Shown piece after piece: positions 47,630 to 56,009 of a DNA stretch of 64,000 bases. The position numbers were made by a program, and so were the translations under genes. How positions within the stretch are numbered: position 1 is the stretch's first letter; each line of letters opens with the position of its first letter. Origin of the DNA: Arthrobacter sp. B3I4 (GTDB taxonomy: Bacteria > Actinomycetota > Actinomycetes > Actinomycetales > Micrococcaceae); assembly GCF_030816855.1 (NCBI RefSeq), contig NZ_JAUSYK010000001.1:1-64000 (forward strand). Direction: 5' to 3'. The notes below the pieces were generated by a model. That model was not told the origin of the DNA. It did not search any database and was given only the letters and a program-made list of their open reading frames with translations.

Positions 47630-49156
47630 ATGGACCCCAGTTTCGTCAATATCGCCATTGTGGTGGCGTATCTCGTCGCCATGCTGGTTTTCGGGTGGTG
47701 GGGCAAGTCCCGCACCAAGAACAACAGCGACTTCCTGGTGGCCGGCCGCCGGCTTGGCCCGTTCCTCTACACCGGAACCATGGCCGCCGTGGTCCTTGGC
47801 GGCGCTTCCACTGTCGGAGGGGTGGGGCTCGGCTACAAGTTCGGTATCTCCGGTATGTGGCTCGTGGTCGCGATCGGCGCGGGAGTGCTGCTGCTCAGTT
47901 TGCTCTTCGCCAGCACCATCCAGAAGCTCAAGATCTACACCGTCTCCCAGATGCTGAGCCTGCGCTACGGCAGCCGTGCCACGCAGACCTCCGGCATCGT
48001 CATGCTCGCCTACACCCTGATGCTCTGCGCGACGTCCACCGGCGCCTACGCCACCATTTTTGTCGTCCTCTTTGGCTGGGACCGGTCACTCGCGATCGCC
48101 ATCGGCGGCGCGATCGTCCTGATTTACTCGACCATTGGTGGCATGTGGTCCATCACCCTGGCAGACCAAGTCCAGTTCGTCATCAAGACCGTCGGCATCT
48201 TCATGCTGATGTTGCCGTTTACACTCAACGCCGCCGGCGGCCTGGACGGCATCCGCAGCCGGGTCGACGCCAGCTTCTTTCAGATTGACGGCATCGGCCT
48301 GCAGACGATCATCACCTACTTCGTCGTTTACACCCTCGGTCTGCTGATCGGCCAGGACATCTGGCAGCGCGTCTTCACCGCCAAGACTCCCACGGTGGCC
48401 CGGTGGGGCGGCGCCACGGCCGGCATCTACTGCATCCTCTACGGTGCGGCCGGCGCCCTGATCGGCCTCGGCGCCCGGGTTGCCCTTCCGGACATTGACG
48501 TCAAGGCCCTCGGGAAGGACGTTGTCTACGCCGAAGTCGCGACCAACCTCCTGCCCATTGGCATCGGCGGCCTGGTGCTTGCCGCAGCCGTGGCCGCCAT
48601 GATGTCCACCGCGTCCGGCGCCTTGATCGCCGCCGCCACGGTGGCCCGCGCCGATGTCCTGCCGTTCGTCGCAAGCTGGTTCGGCAAGAACATCACCACC
48701 GAGGACACCGACAACCCGGAGCACGACGTCCGAGCCAACCGCCTCTGGGTCCTTGGCCTCGGCGTGGTCGCGATCGTCATCGCCATCATCACCAAGGACG
48801 TCGTTGCAGCACTCACCATCGCCTACGACATTCTCGTGGGCGGCCTGCTGGTAGCCATCCTGGGCGGCCTGGTGTGGAAGCGCGGTACCGGTGTGGCGGC
48901 GGCTGCCTCGATGGCTGTGGGATCGGTCATCACCCTCGGCACCATGATCTTCCTGGAAATCAACGCCGAGGTCCCGCTGGACGGCATCTACGCCAACGAA
49001 CCTATCTACTACGGCCTGCTGGCCTCTGCAGTGGTCTATTTCGCCGTCTCCCTGCTAACTAAGCCCACGGATCCGGCCGTTATGAAGAACTGGCACGAGC
49101 GTGTGGCCGGCGGATCGACGGCAGAAGACGACAGGGTTCCGGCCCTGAGCCACTAG
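47630..49156 (+). CDS. Sodium:solute symporter (SSS family)
   Basis: A 508-residue membrane protein with 13 or so predicted helices. Family motifs are FLVAGRRLGPFLYTGTMAAVVLGGASTVGGVGLGYKFGISGMW (substrate/sodium site of helices 1-3) and GGLVLAAAVAAMMSTASGALIAAATVARADV (helix 8 sodium site). AAGGAG precedes the ATG. Divergent from the XRE-cupin regulator, and near agmatinase-family and ThDP enzymes, it probably imports the guanidino compound or polyamine that the cluster degrades. SSS substrates vary, so this rests on context. Confidence 0.87.
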   Translation: MDPSFVNIAIVVAYLVAMLVFGWWGKSRTKNNSDFLVAGRRLGPFLYTGTMAAVVLGGASTVGGVGLGYKFGISGMWLVVAIGAGVLLLSLLFASTIQKLKIYTVSQMLSLRYGSRATQTSGIVMLAYTLMLCATSTGAYATIFVVLFGWDRSLAIAIGGAIVLIYSTIGGMWSITLADQVQFVIKTVGIFMLMLPFTLNAAGGLDGIRSRVDASFFQIDGIGLQTIITYFVVYTLGLLIGQDIWQRVFTAKTPTVARWGGATAGIYCILYGAAGALIGLGARVALPDIDVKALGKDVVYAEVATNLLPIGIGGLVLAAAVAAMMSTASGALIAAATVARADVLPFVASWFGKNITTEDTDNPEHDVRANRLWVLGLGVVAIVIAIITKDVVAALTIAYDILVGGLLVAILGGLVWKRGTGVAAAASMAVGSVITLGTMIFLEINAEVPLDGIYANEPIYYGLLASAVVYFAVSLLTKPTDPAVMKNWHERVAGGSTAEDDRVPALSH

Positions 49157-49186
49157 CGGTACAGCACCGGCAAAAGAGCCAGGACC

Positions 49187-49228
49187 GCACGACGGCGGCG
49201 CCTCCCCGCGGGGGCACCGCCGTCGTGC
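49187..49228. terminator. Terminator downstream of the sodium symporter
   Basis: GCACGACGGCGG (49187-49198) pairs with CCGCCGTCGTGC (49217-49228) in a 12-bp stem followed by TGTTT. It lies 30 bases after the symporter stop and also before the stop of the convergent small acidic gene. Confidence 0.7.
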
Positions 49229-49302
49229 TGTTTAAGTTGCAAGGCCGACCAGATTTGCCCAGCCGGCGGCCCTACAGCCGGAGGCGCGTTTCTGCCCGGC
49301 GC

Positions 49303-49539
49303 CTACTCTTCCTCTTCTTCCGCAGGCGTGCGGAACTCATCCGCGTCAAGGGGCTCTATCGGCTGCTCGTCGCCCAGGAAATCCTGTTCATCCAGTGGGA
49401 CCCGCTGGTCCGCTTCCTCCAGCAGCTCCTCGTCCACGGTGTCCACGTCAACGACCGGGGCATCCTCGGCATAGTCGTAGGCGGGATCGGATTCGACAGA
49501 ATCCCTGGCCGGCTGGCCAGCCTTTGATCCGGTGTCCAT
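49303..49539 (-). CDS. Small acidic hypothetical protein
   Basis: A 78-residue, strongly acidic protein (about a third Asp/Glu) with a GGAGG 7 bases before ATG 49539. The sequence contains SDPAYDYAEDAPVVDVDTVDEELLEEADQRVPLDEQDF and ends in a run of glutamates; I do not recognise a family. Predicted to be soluble and largely disordered. It is convergent with the symporter and followed upstream by a non-coding gap. Confidence 0.65.
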   Translation of the reverse strand: MDTGSKAGQPARDSVESDPAYDYAEDAPVVDVDTVDEELLEEADQRVPLDEQDFLGDEQPIEPLDADEFRTPAEEEEE

Positions 49540-49845
49540 GGTGCAACCTCCATACGCTCGGCTGCGGCAGTCCGGTACGATCATCCGTCGCCGGCACCCC
49601 ACGGGGGCCGGGGAAACGGCTCGGGCGGGCCTGCCGGTGAACCCGCCCTGACCTTCATTCGAACACCGCGCGCGGCGGTGGTCAAGGGCCCGGTCACAGG
49701 GCCAAAGGCCAGCCTCAACGACCCCGATCTTTAAGGTTCGCCGAAACTTTCCGCTGAGGATTGCCAGCCAAAAAACCGCGAAATTACGGGGTATGCTGGA
49801 ACCGCAATGGGGCCGGACCATGCCCTTTCGAGCCCAGGAGTTACC
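49540..49845. other. 306-bp divergent intergenic region
   Basis: The gap carries a palindromic DtxR-like site (49732-49750), a -10-like TATGCT (49792-49797) without a clear -35 and the Shine-Dalgarno AGGAG of the ferritin-like/VIT1 gene. No further gene is seen. Confidence 0.45.
49732..49750. promoter_or_regulatory. Candidate DtxR/IdeR-type metal-regulator site
   Basis: TAAGGTTCGCCGAAACTTT is an imperfect palindrome (AAGGTTCG/CGAAACTT, 7 of 8 pairs) and matches the IdeR consensus TTAGGTTAGGCTAACCTAA at 12 of 19 positions by eye. It lies about 95 bases upstream of the ferritin-like/VIT1 metal-transporter gene, which such a regulator would suit. Confidence 0.4.
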
Positions 49846-51036
49846 GTGTCTCAGCACGCCCCATCTGACAAAAACCACTCTGCCCGCAGCCCCGCTGCGG
49901 TGCCCCCGTCAAAGCCCGTTGAGGGCTCCGCGGCGGCCCACACAGCAGGCTCCCCGGCCCCAAGCTCAGCCGACATCCGGCGCTGGCGGCAATACCTTGC
50001 TGACGAACGTGCGGAGGCCCGCGTCTACCGCGACCTGGCCCAGAACCGCGACGGCGAGGAGCGCGCCATCCTGCTGGCCCTGGCCGAAGCCGAGAGACGC
50101 CACGAAGCGCACTGGCTGCAGCTACTTGGCGAGCATGCCGGCCGGCCGCGCCCCGCCTCATTGCGCAGCCAGTTCCTCGGCTTCCTGGCCCGGCATTTCG
50201 GCTCCGTGTTCGTCCTGGCCCTGGCCCAGCGCGCCGAGAGCCGGTCACCGTACGCCAACGACCCCTCCGCGACCCCGGCGATGGTGGCCGACGAGCAGAT
50301 CCATGAGGAAGTCGTCCGCGGCCTGGCCACCCGCGGCCGTAACCGTCTCGCCGGCAGCTTCCGCGCCGCCGTTTTCGGCGCCAACGATGGCCTGGTCAGC
50401 AACCTCTCGCTCGTCATGGGCATGGCTGCCTCCGGCGTCAGCAGCGCCGTGGTGCTCCTCAGCGGTGTGGCCGGCCTGCTCGCAGGCGCATTGTCGATGG
50501 GTGCCGGTGAGTTCATTTCGGTGCGTTCCCAGCGTGAGCTGCTCGCAGCGACCCGCCCCACGCAGATCACCCTCGCAGCAGCGCCGTCTTTGGACCTCGA
50601 GCACAACGAGCTCGTGCTCGTCTATCTGGCCCGCGGCATGTCCCGCGAGGCCGCCGAGCACCGAGTCGCGGAACGGATGGGGCTGCTGGACTGCGACTGT
50701 GATCCGAGCCTGTCCCTGCGGCCCGAACTGCCCGAAACCGAAGACCAGCACGAGGCGGTCGGCACGGCGTGGAGCGCCGCAGCGTCGAGCTTCTGCTTCT
50801 TCGCCTCCGGGGCCATCGTGCCGATCATTCCCTTCGTGCTCGGCATGACCGGGATCGCCGCGCTCGTGGTCTCCGCCGCCTTGGTGGGGATTGCGCTGCT
50901 GCTGACCGGCGGCGTCGTCGGTCTGCTCTCCGGCACCTCCCCTGCCAGCCGTGCGCTGCGGCAGTTGGCCATCGGTCTCGGCGCTGCCGCTGTTACGTAC
51001 CTGCTCGGAATGGCGTTTGGCGCGGCGGTCGCTTAG
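49846..51036 (+). CDS. Rubrerythrin/ferritin-like domain fused to VIT1/CCC1 metal transporter
   Basis: A 396-residue protein. After a Ser/Ala/Pro-rich N-terminus, a ferritin-like diiron helix pair (about 45-135: DERAEARVYRDLAQNRDGEERAILLALAEAERRHEAHW) provides carboxylates and His for iron. The C-terminal VIT1 domain has FRAAVFGANDGLVSNLSLVMGMA, LSGVAGLLAGALSMGAGEFISVRSQRE and two further helix pairs (VPIIPFVLGMTGIAALVVSAALVGIALLL). It resembles MbfA-type iron exporters. GTG 49846 is set by AGGAG 6 bases upstream. Its stop overlaps the GTG of the metalloprotease gene (TAGTG), so they are translationally coupled. Confidence 0.87.
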   Translation: MSQHAPSDKNHSARSPAAVPPSKPVEGSAAAHTAGSPAPSSADIRRWRQYLADERAEARVYRDLAQNRDGEERAILLALAEAERRHEAHWLQLLGEHAGRPRPASLRSQFLGFLARHFGSVFVLALAQRAESRSPYANDPSATPAMVADEQIHEEVVRGLATRGRNRLAGSFRAAVFGANDGLVSNLSLVMGMAASGVSSAVVLLSGVAGLLAGALSMGAGEFISVRSQRELLAATRPTQITLAAAPSLDLEHNELVLVYLARGMSREAAEHRVAERMGLLDCDCDPSLSLRPELPETEDQHEAVGTAWSAAASSFCFFASGAIVPIIPFVLGMTGIAALVVSAALVGIALLLTGGVVGLLSGTSPASRALRQLAIGLGAAAVTYLLGMAFGAAVA

Positions 51037-51971
51037 TGGATGATTCCGGACAACCGGACGACCGTCCCCGGCACGGGCGTGCCCGCAGCGGCTTTCGGGT
51101 GGTCCGGAATCTCGCGGCGGTGGTCGTGATCGCCGGAGGCGCGTTCCTGGCCGTGGGGCTGGTATCCGGGGATCCCCGGGTCGCCGGGTTGGTGAACATC
51201 GACGGCGGCGCGAAGCCGGACCGTGCGCGCGGAGCGGCAGAGCACCCGACGGCCAGCGCTGTGCCTCGGAAGGCCGGGGTTTCCGGAGACGGTGCGTCGC
51301 CGGCTGTCCCGCCGCCGGGCTTCGAAGAACAGGACCAGCCGCTGGGACAGCCCCCGGAACCGGCCTCCCGGAGCACCTCCTACAAGTTCCTCGCCACCAA
51401 CGCCGACGGCAGCCCGGTGGGCTATTCGCCCTGCCGGCCGCTGCACTACGTGGTCAATGCCGCACTGGCCCCAGAGGGCGGCGCAGACCTGGTGAACAAC
51501 GCGATCGAGACCGTATCGAAGGCAACCGGGATCCGGTTCATCAACGACGGTGCCACCACCGAGGCCCCGTCCCCGTCCCGCGCCCCGTACCAAAAAGACG
51601 CCTACGGCGAGCGCTGGGCTCCCCTGCTGATCGCGTGGACGACGCCGGAGCAGGCACCCCAGCTGAAGGGCCCGGTGATCGGTACCGGAGGAAGCACCCA
51701 CTTCAGTTTCGGTGACGGACCCAAAAGCTTCGTCACCGGCAGTCTCGAGTTGGATGCGCCGCAGATCAGGACCGATCTGGGACGCGGAGACGGCTCGGCC
51801 TACGCAACGGCCGTGATACTTCACGAACTCGGCCACGTGATGGGCCTGGAACACGTCGATGACCCGACCCAATTGATGTACCCCGAGATCGGGGCGCCCG
51901 ACGGGCTGGCCGCCGGTGACCTGAACGGTCTGCACGAACTGGCTCGCGCCCAGTGCCGCAAGGACCTCTAG
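51036..51971 (+). CDS. Membrane-anchored metzincin (matrixin-like) protease
   Basis: A 311-residue protein starting at GTG 51036. A basic N-terminus and a single hydrophobic helix (NLAAVVVIAGGAFLAVGLVSG) act as signal anchor, followed by a Pro/Gly-rich stalk. The zinc site is VILHELGHVMGLEH (HExxHxxGxxH) and the Met-turn LMYPEIG follows, which identifies an M10/M12-type metzincin. CRPLHYVVNAALAPEGGADLVNNAIETVSKATGIRF is the substrate-binding upper domain. The protease acts outside the membrane. It overlaps the VIT1 gene; the shared role of a metal transporter and a zinc protease is unexplained. Confidence 0.85.
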   Translation: MDDSGQPDDRPRHGRARSGFRVVRNLAAVVVIAGGAFLAVGLVSGDPRVAGLVNIDGGAKPDRARGAAEHPTASAVPRKAGVSGDGASPAVPPPGFEEQDQPLGQPPEPASRSTSYKFLATNADGSPVGYSPCRPLHYVVNAALAPEGGADLVNNAIETVSKATGIRFINDGATTEAPSPSRAPYQKDAYGERWAPLLIAWTTPEQAPQLKGPVIGTGGSTHFSFGDGPKSFVTGSLELDAPQIRTDLGRGDGSAYATAVILHELGHVMGLEHVDDPTQLMYPEIGAPDGLAAGDLNGLHELARAQCRKDL

Positions 51972-52012
51972 GGGCAGGGAGGCACCGGGCCCCGGCCCCT
52001 CCACGGACCCTT

Positions 52013-53146
52013 CTAGCCGTCCAGCACGGCGAGCGCTTCGTCGACGGTGTCCACCAGGAAAATCCTGTCTTCCATCCGCCGGCCTGAGGCCAGGCTCTGC
52101 AGCAAAGGCCAGGCCGGGAACCGCAGCAGCCAGTGCTCCTTACCCACCAGCACCATGGGCGTGATGGTCTCCGGCGCTCCGTAGTAGTTCTCGCAGGCGT
52201 CTTGGAAGATTTCCTGCACGGTGCCGCCGGAACCGGGCAGGAAAATGACGCCGCCGTTGCACAGCTCGAGCAGGACCGCTTCGCGGATAGCGTTGGCGAA
52301 GTACTTGGCAATGTGCGTGGCGAAGAAGTTGGGCGGCTCATGGCCGTAAAACCAGGTGGGAATCCCCAGCGACGGCGTGCCGTCCGGATGGCGTTTGACG
52401 ACGGCGGCGGCGGTCCGTGCCCAGGCGGACACTGAGGGCCGGAAGCCGGGCACGACGGCGAGGTCAGTCAGCGCCCGGTCGAAGACGGCCTGGTCGACCC
52501 CGCTGAGGTAGGCGCCGAGGTTCGCCGCCTCCATGGCGCCGGGGCCGCCGCCGGTGGCAACCACCCGGCCGTTCCGCGCCAGCAGCCGGCCCAGCTGGGC
52601 TGCCTCGGCAAACGCGGCCGAGCCGCGGCTCGCGGCGTGCCCGCCCATAACGCCCACCATGCTCCGGCCAAGGCACAGCTCAGACCGGGTCAGCTCATCA
52701 AGCGCATCGCCGATGGAGTGGTCATGCAGGGCCGCGGCGAGAGTGGCATCGAGCCGGTGCCGCTGGCCCGGGCGGATGCTCCATTGGTACACCCGGGCGT
52801 CCAGGGTTTCCTCATAGCGGGTTTCAGCGACGCCGGCGTACAGTTCCTGCGGGGTATAGAGCCGGCCCCGGTAAGGGTTGAACGGCACTTTTTCCAGCTT
52901 GGGAAAGATCAGGGCACCGCCGCCGCGCAGCGCAACCTCCACGCCGTCGTCGAACGTGCAGCCCAGGAAGATGGCGCCCTGGGCGTCGAGGGACTCCAGC
53001 GTCTCCCGCCTGCCGCGCAGATCCAGCGACTGCAGGTGCCAGCCGTGCATGGACCGGGCGCCGCTGGCAACCAACTGGTCGAAGCTACGGAGGCTCTCGA
53101 CCTCCAGGGTCCGCGGACTGGGGTGCAGGCTGCGGGCAGCGCTCAT
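52013..53146 (-). CDS. LOG-family Rossmann protein with N-terminal extension
   Basis: A 377-residue protein of the LOG (lonely guy/lysine-decarboxylase-like) superfamily. The motifs are MGGHAASRGSAAFAEAAQLGRLLARNG, ATGGGPGAMEAANLGAY and VIFLPGSGGTVQEIFQDACENYY, which contain the nucleotide-phosphate loop GGPGAMEA and the PGGxGTxxE-like PGSGGTVQE. The N-terminal 150 residues are extra relative to cytokinin-activating LOGs. It may hydrolyse a nucleotide 5'-monophosphate, but activity is uncertain. The SRPBCC gene lies upstream, 9 bases away, and is probably in the same operon. Confidence 0.8.
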   Translation of the reverse strand: MSAARSLHPSPRTLEVESLRSFDQLVASGARSMHGWHLQSLDLRGRRETLESLDAQGAIFLGCTFDDGVEVALRGGGALIFPKLEKVPFNPYRGRLYTPQELYAGVAETRYEETLDARVYQWSIRPGQRHRLDATLAAALHDHSIGDALDELTRSELCLGRSMVGVMGGHAASRGSAAFAEAAQLGRLLARNGRVVATGGGPGAMEAANLGAYLSGVDQAVFDRALTDLAVVPGFRPSVSAWARTAAAVVKRHPDGTPSLGIPTWFYGHEPPNFFATHIAKYFANAIREAVLLELCNGGVIFLPGSGGTVQEIFQDACENYYGAPETITPMVLVGKEHWLLRFPAWPLLQSLASGRRMEDRIFLVDTVDEALAVLDG

Positions 53147-53155
53147 CCGCTGGCC

Positions 53156-53650
53156 TCAGGAAAGAGAGCCGGAGGGAGCGCCGGACCCCGGCGCCGCGTC
53201 GGAGGCCAGATAGGCGTCAAGCTTCGCGAGGGTCTGCTCGATGCTGGCCGGATGGCGGCGGAGGTAGCCGGCGAGACGCAGGAGGATCCTGGCCCGGACA
53301 TTCCGCGCGTCCCATTGTTCAGTGACAAGGGTGCCGGGGTTGCCGGCTGCGTCGGCGGCAGGTTCCAACAGGTAGCGCCAGATGTGGCCGCCGAAGTGCC
53401 GCCAGGCGATCCGCCGGCCCTCCTCGAATTCGCAGACGGTGTTGAGGATCTTGTAGTCCAGCATGATGTTCATTTCCATGCCGAACTTCGCGCCGAGGGA
53501 AAGCCGTTCGGGACCGCGGGGCTGTGCGCCCTTGACCGTGTCGGAGCCGTCGATCACGCTGTGCAGCGCGGGCGTGGCGAGCACCTCGAAGATGGCTTCC
53601 GGAGCGGCCGCGATGAAACGGCTGCGGGACACGAGATATCTGTTGGTCAT
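53156..53650 (-). CDS. SRPBCC-superfamily protein
   Basis: A 164-residue START-like/polyketide-cyclase-type protein. It begins NRYLVSRSRFIAAAPEAIFEVLATPALHSVIDGSDTV, the SRPBCC first strand/helix, and continues with LGAKFGMEMNIMLDYKILNTVCEFEEGRRIAWRHFGG and TEQWDARNVRA. The C-terminal tail is Ser/Gly/Ala-rich. Such proteins bind hydrophobic ligands. It lies upstream of the LOG gene on the same strand. Ligand unknown. Confidence 0.8.
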   Translation of the reverse strand: MTNRYLVSRSRFIAAAPEAIFEVLATPALHSVIDGSDTVKGAQPRGPERLSLGAKFGMEMNIMLDYKILNTVCEFEEGRRIAWRHFGGHIWRYLLEPAADAAGNPGTLVTEQWDARNVRARILLRLAGYLRRHPASIEQTLAKLDAYLASDAAPGSGAPSGSLS

Positions 53651-53715
53651 CCGGCAATCCTAATCCCGTGTTGTGATGCAGGATTCAGGGGCCGGCCGAT
53701 GGTGCAGAATGAGTC

Positions 53716-54543
53716 ATGCAGATTTCATCCCCGGCCGCTGCCAGCCGTCCCCGCATCGGCATTCCCCTGCGGCTCAGCAGTTCCTCGGACCCCGACCCCC
53801 GGGTGGCGGAGGCCAACGGGCTCTTCGATTACATCGTGGACCTGGTGCGGGAGGGCGGCGGGGAGCCGGTGCCGCTTTCGTCCACAGAAGGACTCGGCGG
53901 GCTCGACGGCGTTGTACTCCCGGGCGGCGGCGATCTGGATCCCCGGCTCTATGGCGAGACGCCCGGCGGAACGTGCTACGACGTCAATCCGGCACAGGAC
54001 GACCTCGACCTGGCGGTGGCCCGGCAGTCGATCGAAGCCGGTCTTCCCTTGCTGGGCATCTGCCGGGGCCATCAACTCCTGAATGTGATCTACGGCGGAA
54101 CCCTGATCCAGGACATGGACCCCGGCTCCGTGCCGCACCAGGAGCCGGAGCCGGTCCACGAATTGGGTCCCTGGGCCTGGCATGCGGTCGCGATCAGCGC
54201 CGGCTCCAAGGTTGCGGCGCTGTATGCGCCGCCGGCGGGTGCCGCTGCGGGAGAACGCCATCCGGAAGGTGCCGGAGAGGAAGCCGGTGATGGTGCCGAC
54301 GAGAGGTCCCCGCTGACCGTTAAGATCGCCTCCGGCCATCACCAGGCCGTTGCCCGGGTAGCCGACGGACTCGTCGTCACCGCCGTGGCCGACGACGGGA
54401 CGGTGGAAGCACTGGAAGATCCGCAGCGCTGGGTCGCTTCGGTCCAATGGCATCCTGAGGCCCTGGAGCTTCCCGCCGCGGAGCGGCTGGCACCTTTCCG
54501 GGCTTTCGTGGACGTCTGCCGGAACGGCGCCACCGCGGGTTAG
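53716..54543 (+). CDS. Peptidase C26 / gamma-glutamyl-GABA hydrolase-like amidotransferase
   Basis: A 275-residue class I glutamine amidotransferase-fold hydrolase. The nucleophile is Cys in LLGICRGHQLLNV, and the catalytic His/Glu pair is in SVQWHPEALE. GGLDGVVLPGGGDLDPRLYGE and DDLDLAVARQSIEAGLPLLG are typical of PuuD-like enzymes, which cleave gamma-glutamyl-GABA. An insertion rich in Ala/Gly/Glu (about 173-196) and SGHHQAVARVADG follow. It is the only gene of its unit; no other Puu gene is adjacent, so the exact substrate is open. Confidence 0.83.
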   Translation: MQISSPAAASRPRIGIPLRLSSSSDPDPRVAEANGLFDYIVDLVREGGGEPVPLSSTEGLGGLDGVVLPGGGDLDPRLYGETPGGTCYDVNPAQDDLDLAVARQSIEAGLPLLGICRGHQLLNVIYGGTLIQDMDPGSVPHQEPEPVHELGPWAWHAVAISAGSKVAALYAPPAGAAAGERHPEGAGEEAGDGADERSPLTVKIASGHHQAVARVADGLVVTAVADDGTVEALEDPQRWVASVQWHPEALELPAAERLAPFRAFVDVCRNGATAG

Positions 54544-54556
54544 AGGGGGTGCGGCG

Positions 54557-54590
54557 TTAGGGCTCGTGCCGGCTTAGGGCTCGTGCCGGC
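54557..54590. repeat. Exact 17-bp tandem repeat between convergent genes
   Basis: TTAGGGCTCGTGCCGGC occurs twice in succession (54557-54573 and 54574-54590) in the gap between the C26 hydrolase and the MFS transporter genes. It is not a terminator-like hairpin; it looks like a simple duplication. Confidence 0.8.
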
Positions 54591-54621
54591 TGGGCCTTTG
54601 CGGGGTAGAGCGTTTGCCGGG

Positions 54622-55842
54622 TTAGAGCCGCTGCAATTCGACGGCGTCCGGCCCCACGGCATCCGGCACGGCCAGTCCGGCGTCGTCGTTCCTGCCACGC
54701 CTGGCGGCACCAGCGGCGAACGCCATGACACCCGAACCCAGCAGGGTGGTGATGGCGCCCGCCCAGATCGGCGCGGTGTAGCCCAGCCCGGCGGTGATGG
54801 TCACGCCGCCCAGCCATGCACCCAGGGCGTTGCCGACGTTGAAGGCACCGATGTTGGCGCCGGAGGCCAGGGTCGGTGCGGCGTCGGCGTACTTCATCAC
54901 CCGCATCTGCAGTCCGGGGACGGTGGCGAAGCCAAAACCGCCCAGCAGCACCATGGAGGCGATGGTCATCGGCTGGCTGGCCGCAGTCAGGGCGAAGACG
55001 ACCAGGACCACGACCAGCGCGGCCAGCACCACCAGCAGCGTGCGGTCCACATTCCGGTCGGCAGCCTTGCCGCCGACGGTGTTCCCGATGAAAAGGCCGA
55101 CGCCGAAGAGGATCAGCAGCCACGGCACGGTGGCCGCGGAGAAGCCGCTGACTTCGGTCAGCGTGAACGCGATGTAGGTGAAGGCGCCGAACATTCCGCC
55201 GTAGCCAAGGATGGTGACGAAGATCGATAGCCATACCTGTCCGGATCGGAATGCTTTGAGCTCGCCGCGGAGGCCGCCCGGGGCAGTCTCGGCCGCGCCG
55301 GTCTTCGGCACGAGGGCGAGGATTCCCGCCAGGGCCAGCACCCCGATGCCGGCAATGGCCCAGAAGGTGGAGCGCCAGCCGGCGGCCTGGCCGAGCATGG
55401 TGCCGAAGGGCACGCCCAGGACGTTGGCGGCCGTCAGTCCGGTGAACATGATGGCGATTGCACCGGCCTTCTTGGTGGGGCCGACCATGCTCGCGGCGAC
55501 CACCGCACCGATTCCAAAGAACGCGCCGTGGGCCAGTGCGGCGATGATCCGGCCGACCATCATGAGCGTGTAGTCGGGGGCGGTGGCCGAGACGAGGTTG
55601 CCGGCGATGAACAACACCATCAGCACCGCCAAAACCGGCTTGCGCTCGAAGCGGGTGACGGCGGCGGTCAGGAGGAGCGCCCCGACGACGACGGCGAGGG
55701 CGTAGCCGGAGATCAGCCAGCCGGCGCTTGCCTCGCTGACGGCGAAGTCTGCGGCCACCTCGGGCAGCAGACCCATGATGACGAACTCGGTGAGTCCGAT
55801 TCCGAACCCGCCGAGGGCGAGTGCTATCAGGCCGATGGGCAT
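54622..55842 (-). CDS. DHA1-type MFS transporter (AraJ/Cml-like)
   Basis: A 406-residue major facilitator with 12 helices. Motifs include GGFGIGLTEFVIMGLLPEVAADFAVSEASAGWLISGYALAVVVGALLL, GRIIAALAHGAFFGIGAVVAASM and GLTAANVLGVPFGTMLGQAAGWRSTFWAI, typical of AraJ/chloramphenicol-resistance-like DHA1 exporters. ATG 55842 has GAAGGAG upstream. It is divergent from a MarR regulator, whose palindromic operators fill the gap. It probably expels a hydrophobic toxicant or sugar derivative. Confidence 0.85.
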   Translation of the reverse strand: MPIGLIALALGGFGIGLTEFVIMGLLPEVAADFAVSEASAGWLISGYALAVVVGALLLTAAVTRFERKPVLAVLMVLFIAGNLVSATAPDYTLMMVGRIIAALAHGAFFGIGAVVAASMVGPTKKAGAIAIMFTGLTAANVLGVPFGTMLGQAAGWRSTFWAIAGIGVLALAGILALVPKTGAAETAPGGLRGELKAFRSGQVWLSIFVTILGYGGMFGAFTYIAFTLTEVSGFSAATVPWLLILFGVGLFIGNTVGGKAADRNVDRTLLVVLAALVVVLVVFALTAASQPMTIASMVLLGGFGFATVPGLQMRVMKYADAAPTLASGANIGAFNVGNALGAWLGGVTITAGLGYTAPIWAGAITTLLGSGVMAFAAGAARRGRNDDAGLAVPDAVGPDAVELQRL

Positions 55843-55890
55843 GGTGGCTCCTTCAAAACTGTACGGGGGGATGGGGGAAGCGTAAGATAT

Positions 55891-55946
55891 TAGTTGCAGA
55901 CGCGTTGTTTATTGTTGCATACGCAAATATAACGCGCAAGCAACTA
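55891..55946. promoter_or_regulatory. Nested palindromes in the MFS-marR divergent promoter
   Basis: Concentric inverted repeats share one centre region: TAGTTGC (55891-55897) with GCAACTA (55940-55946), GCGTT/AACGC inside them, and TTGC-ATAC-GCAA (55915-55926) in the middle. The AT-rich gap separates two divergent starts, fitting MarR control of both genes. Confidence 0.55.
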
Positions 55947-56009
55947 TCTTGCGGCTGCAGTCCGTTCATCGGACGAACACGGCCGCCCCGGCTGGAGAGG
56001 AGCACACAG

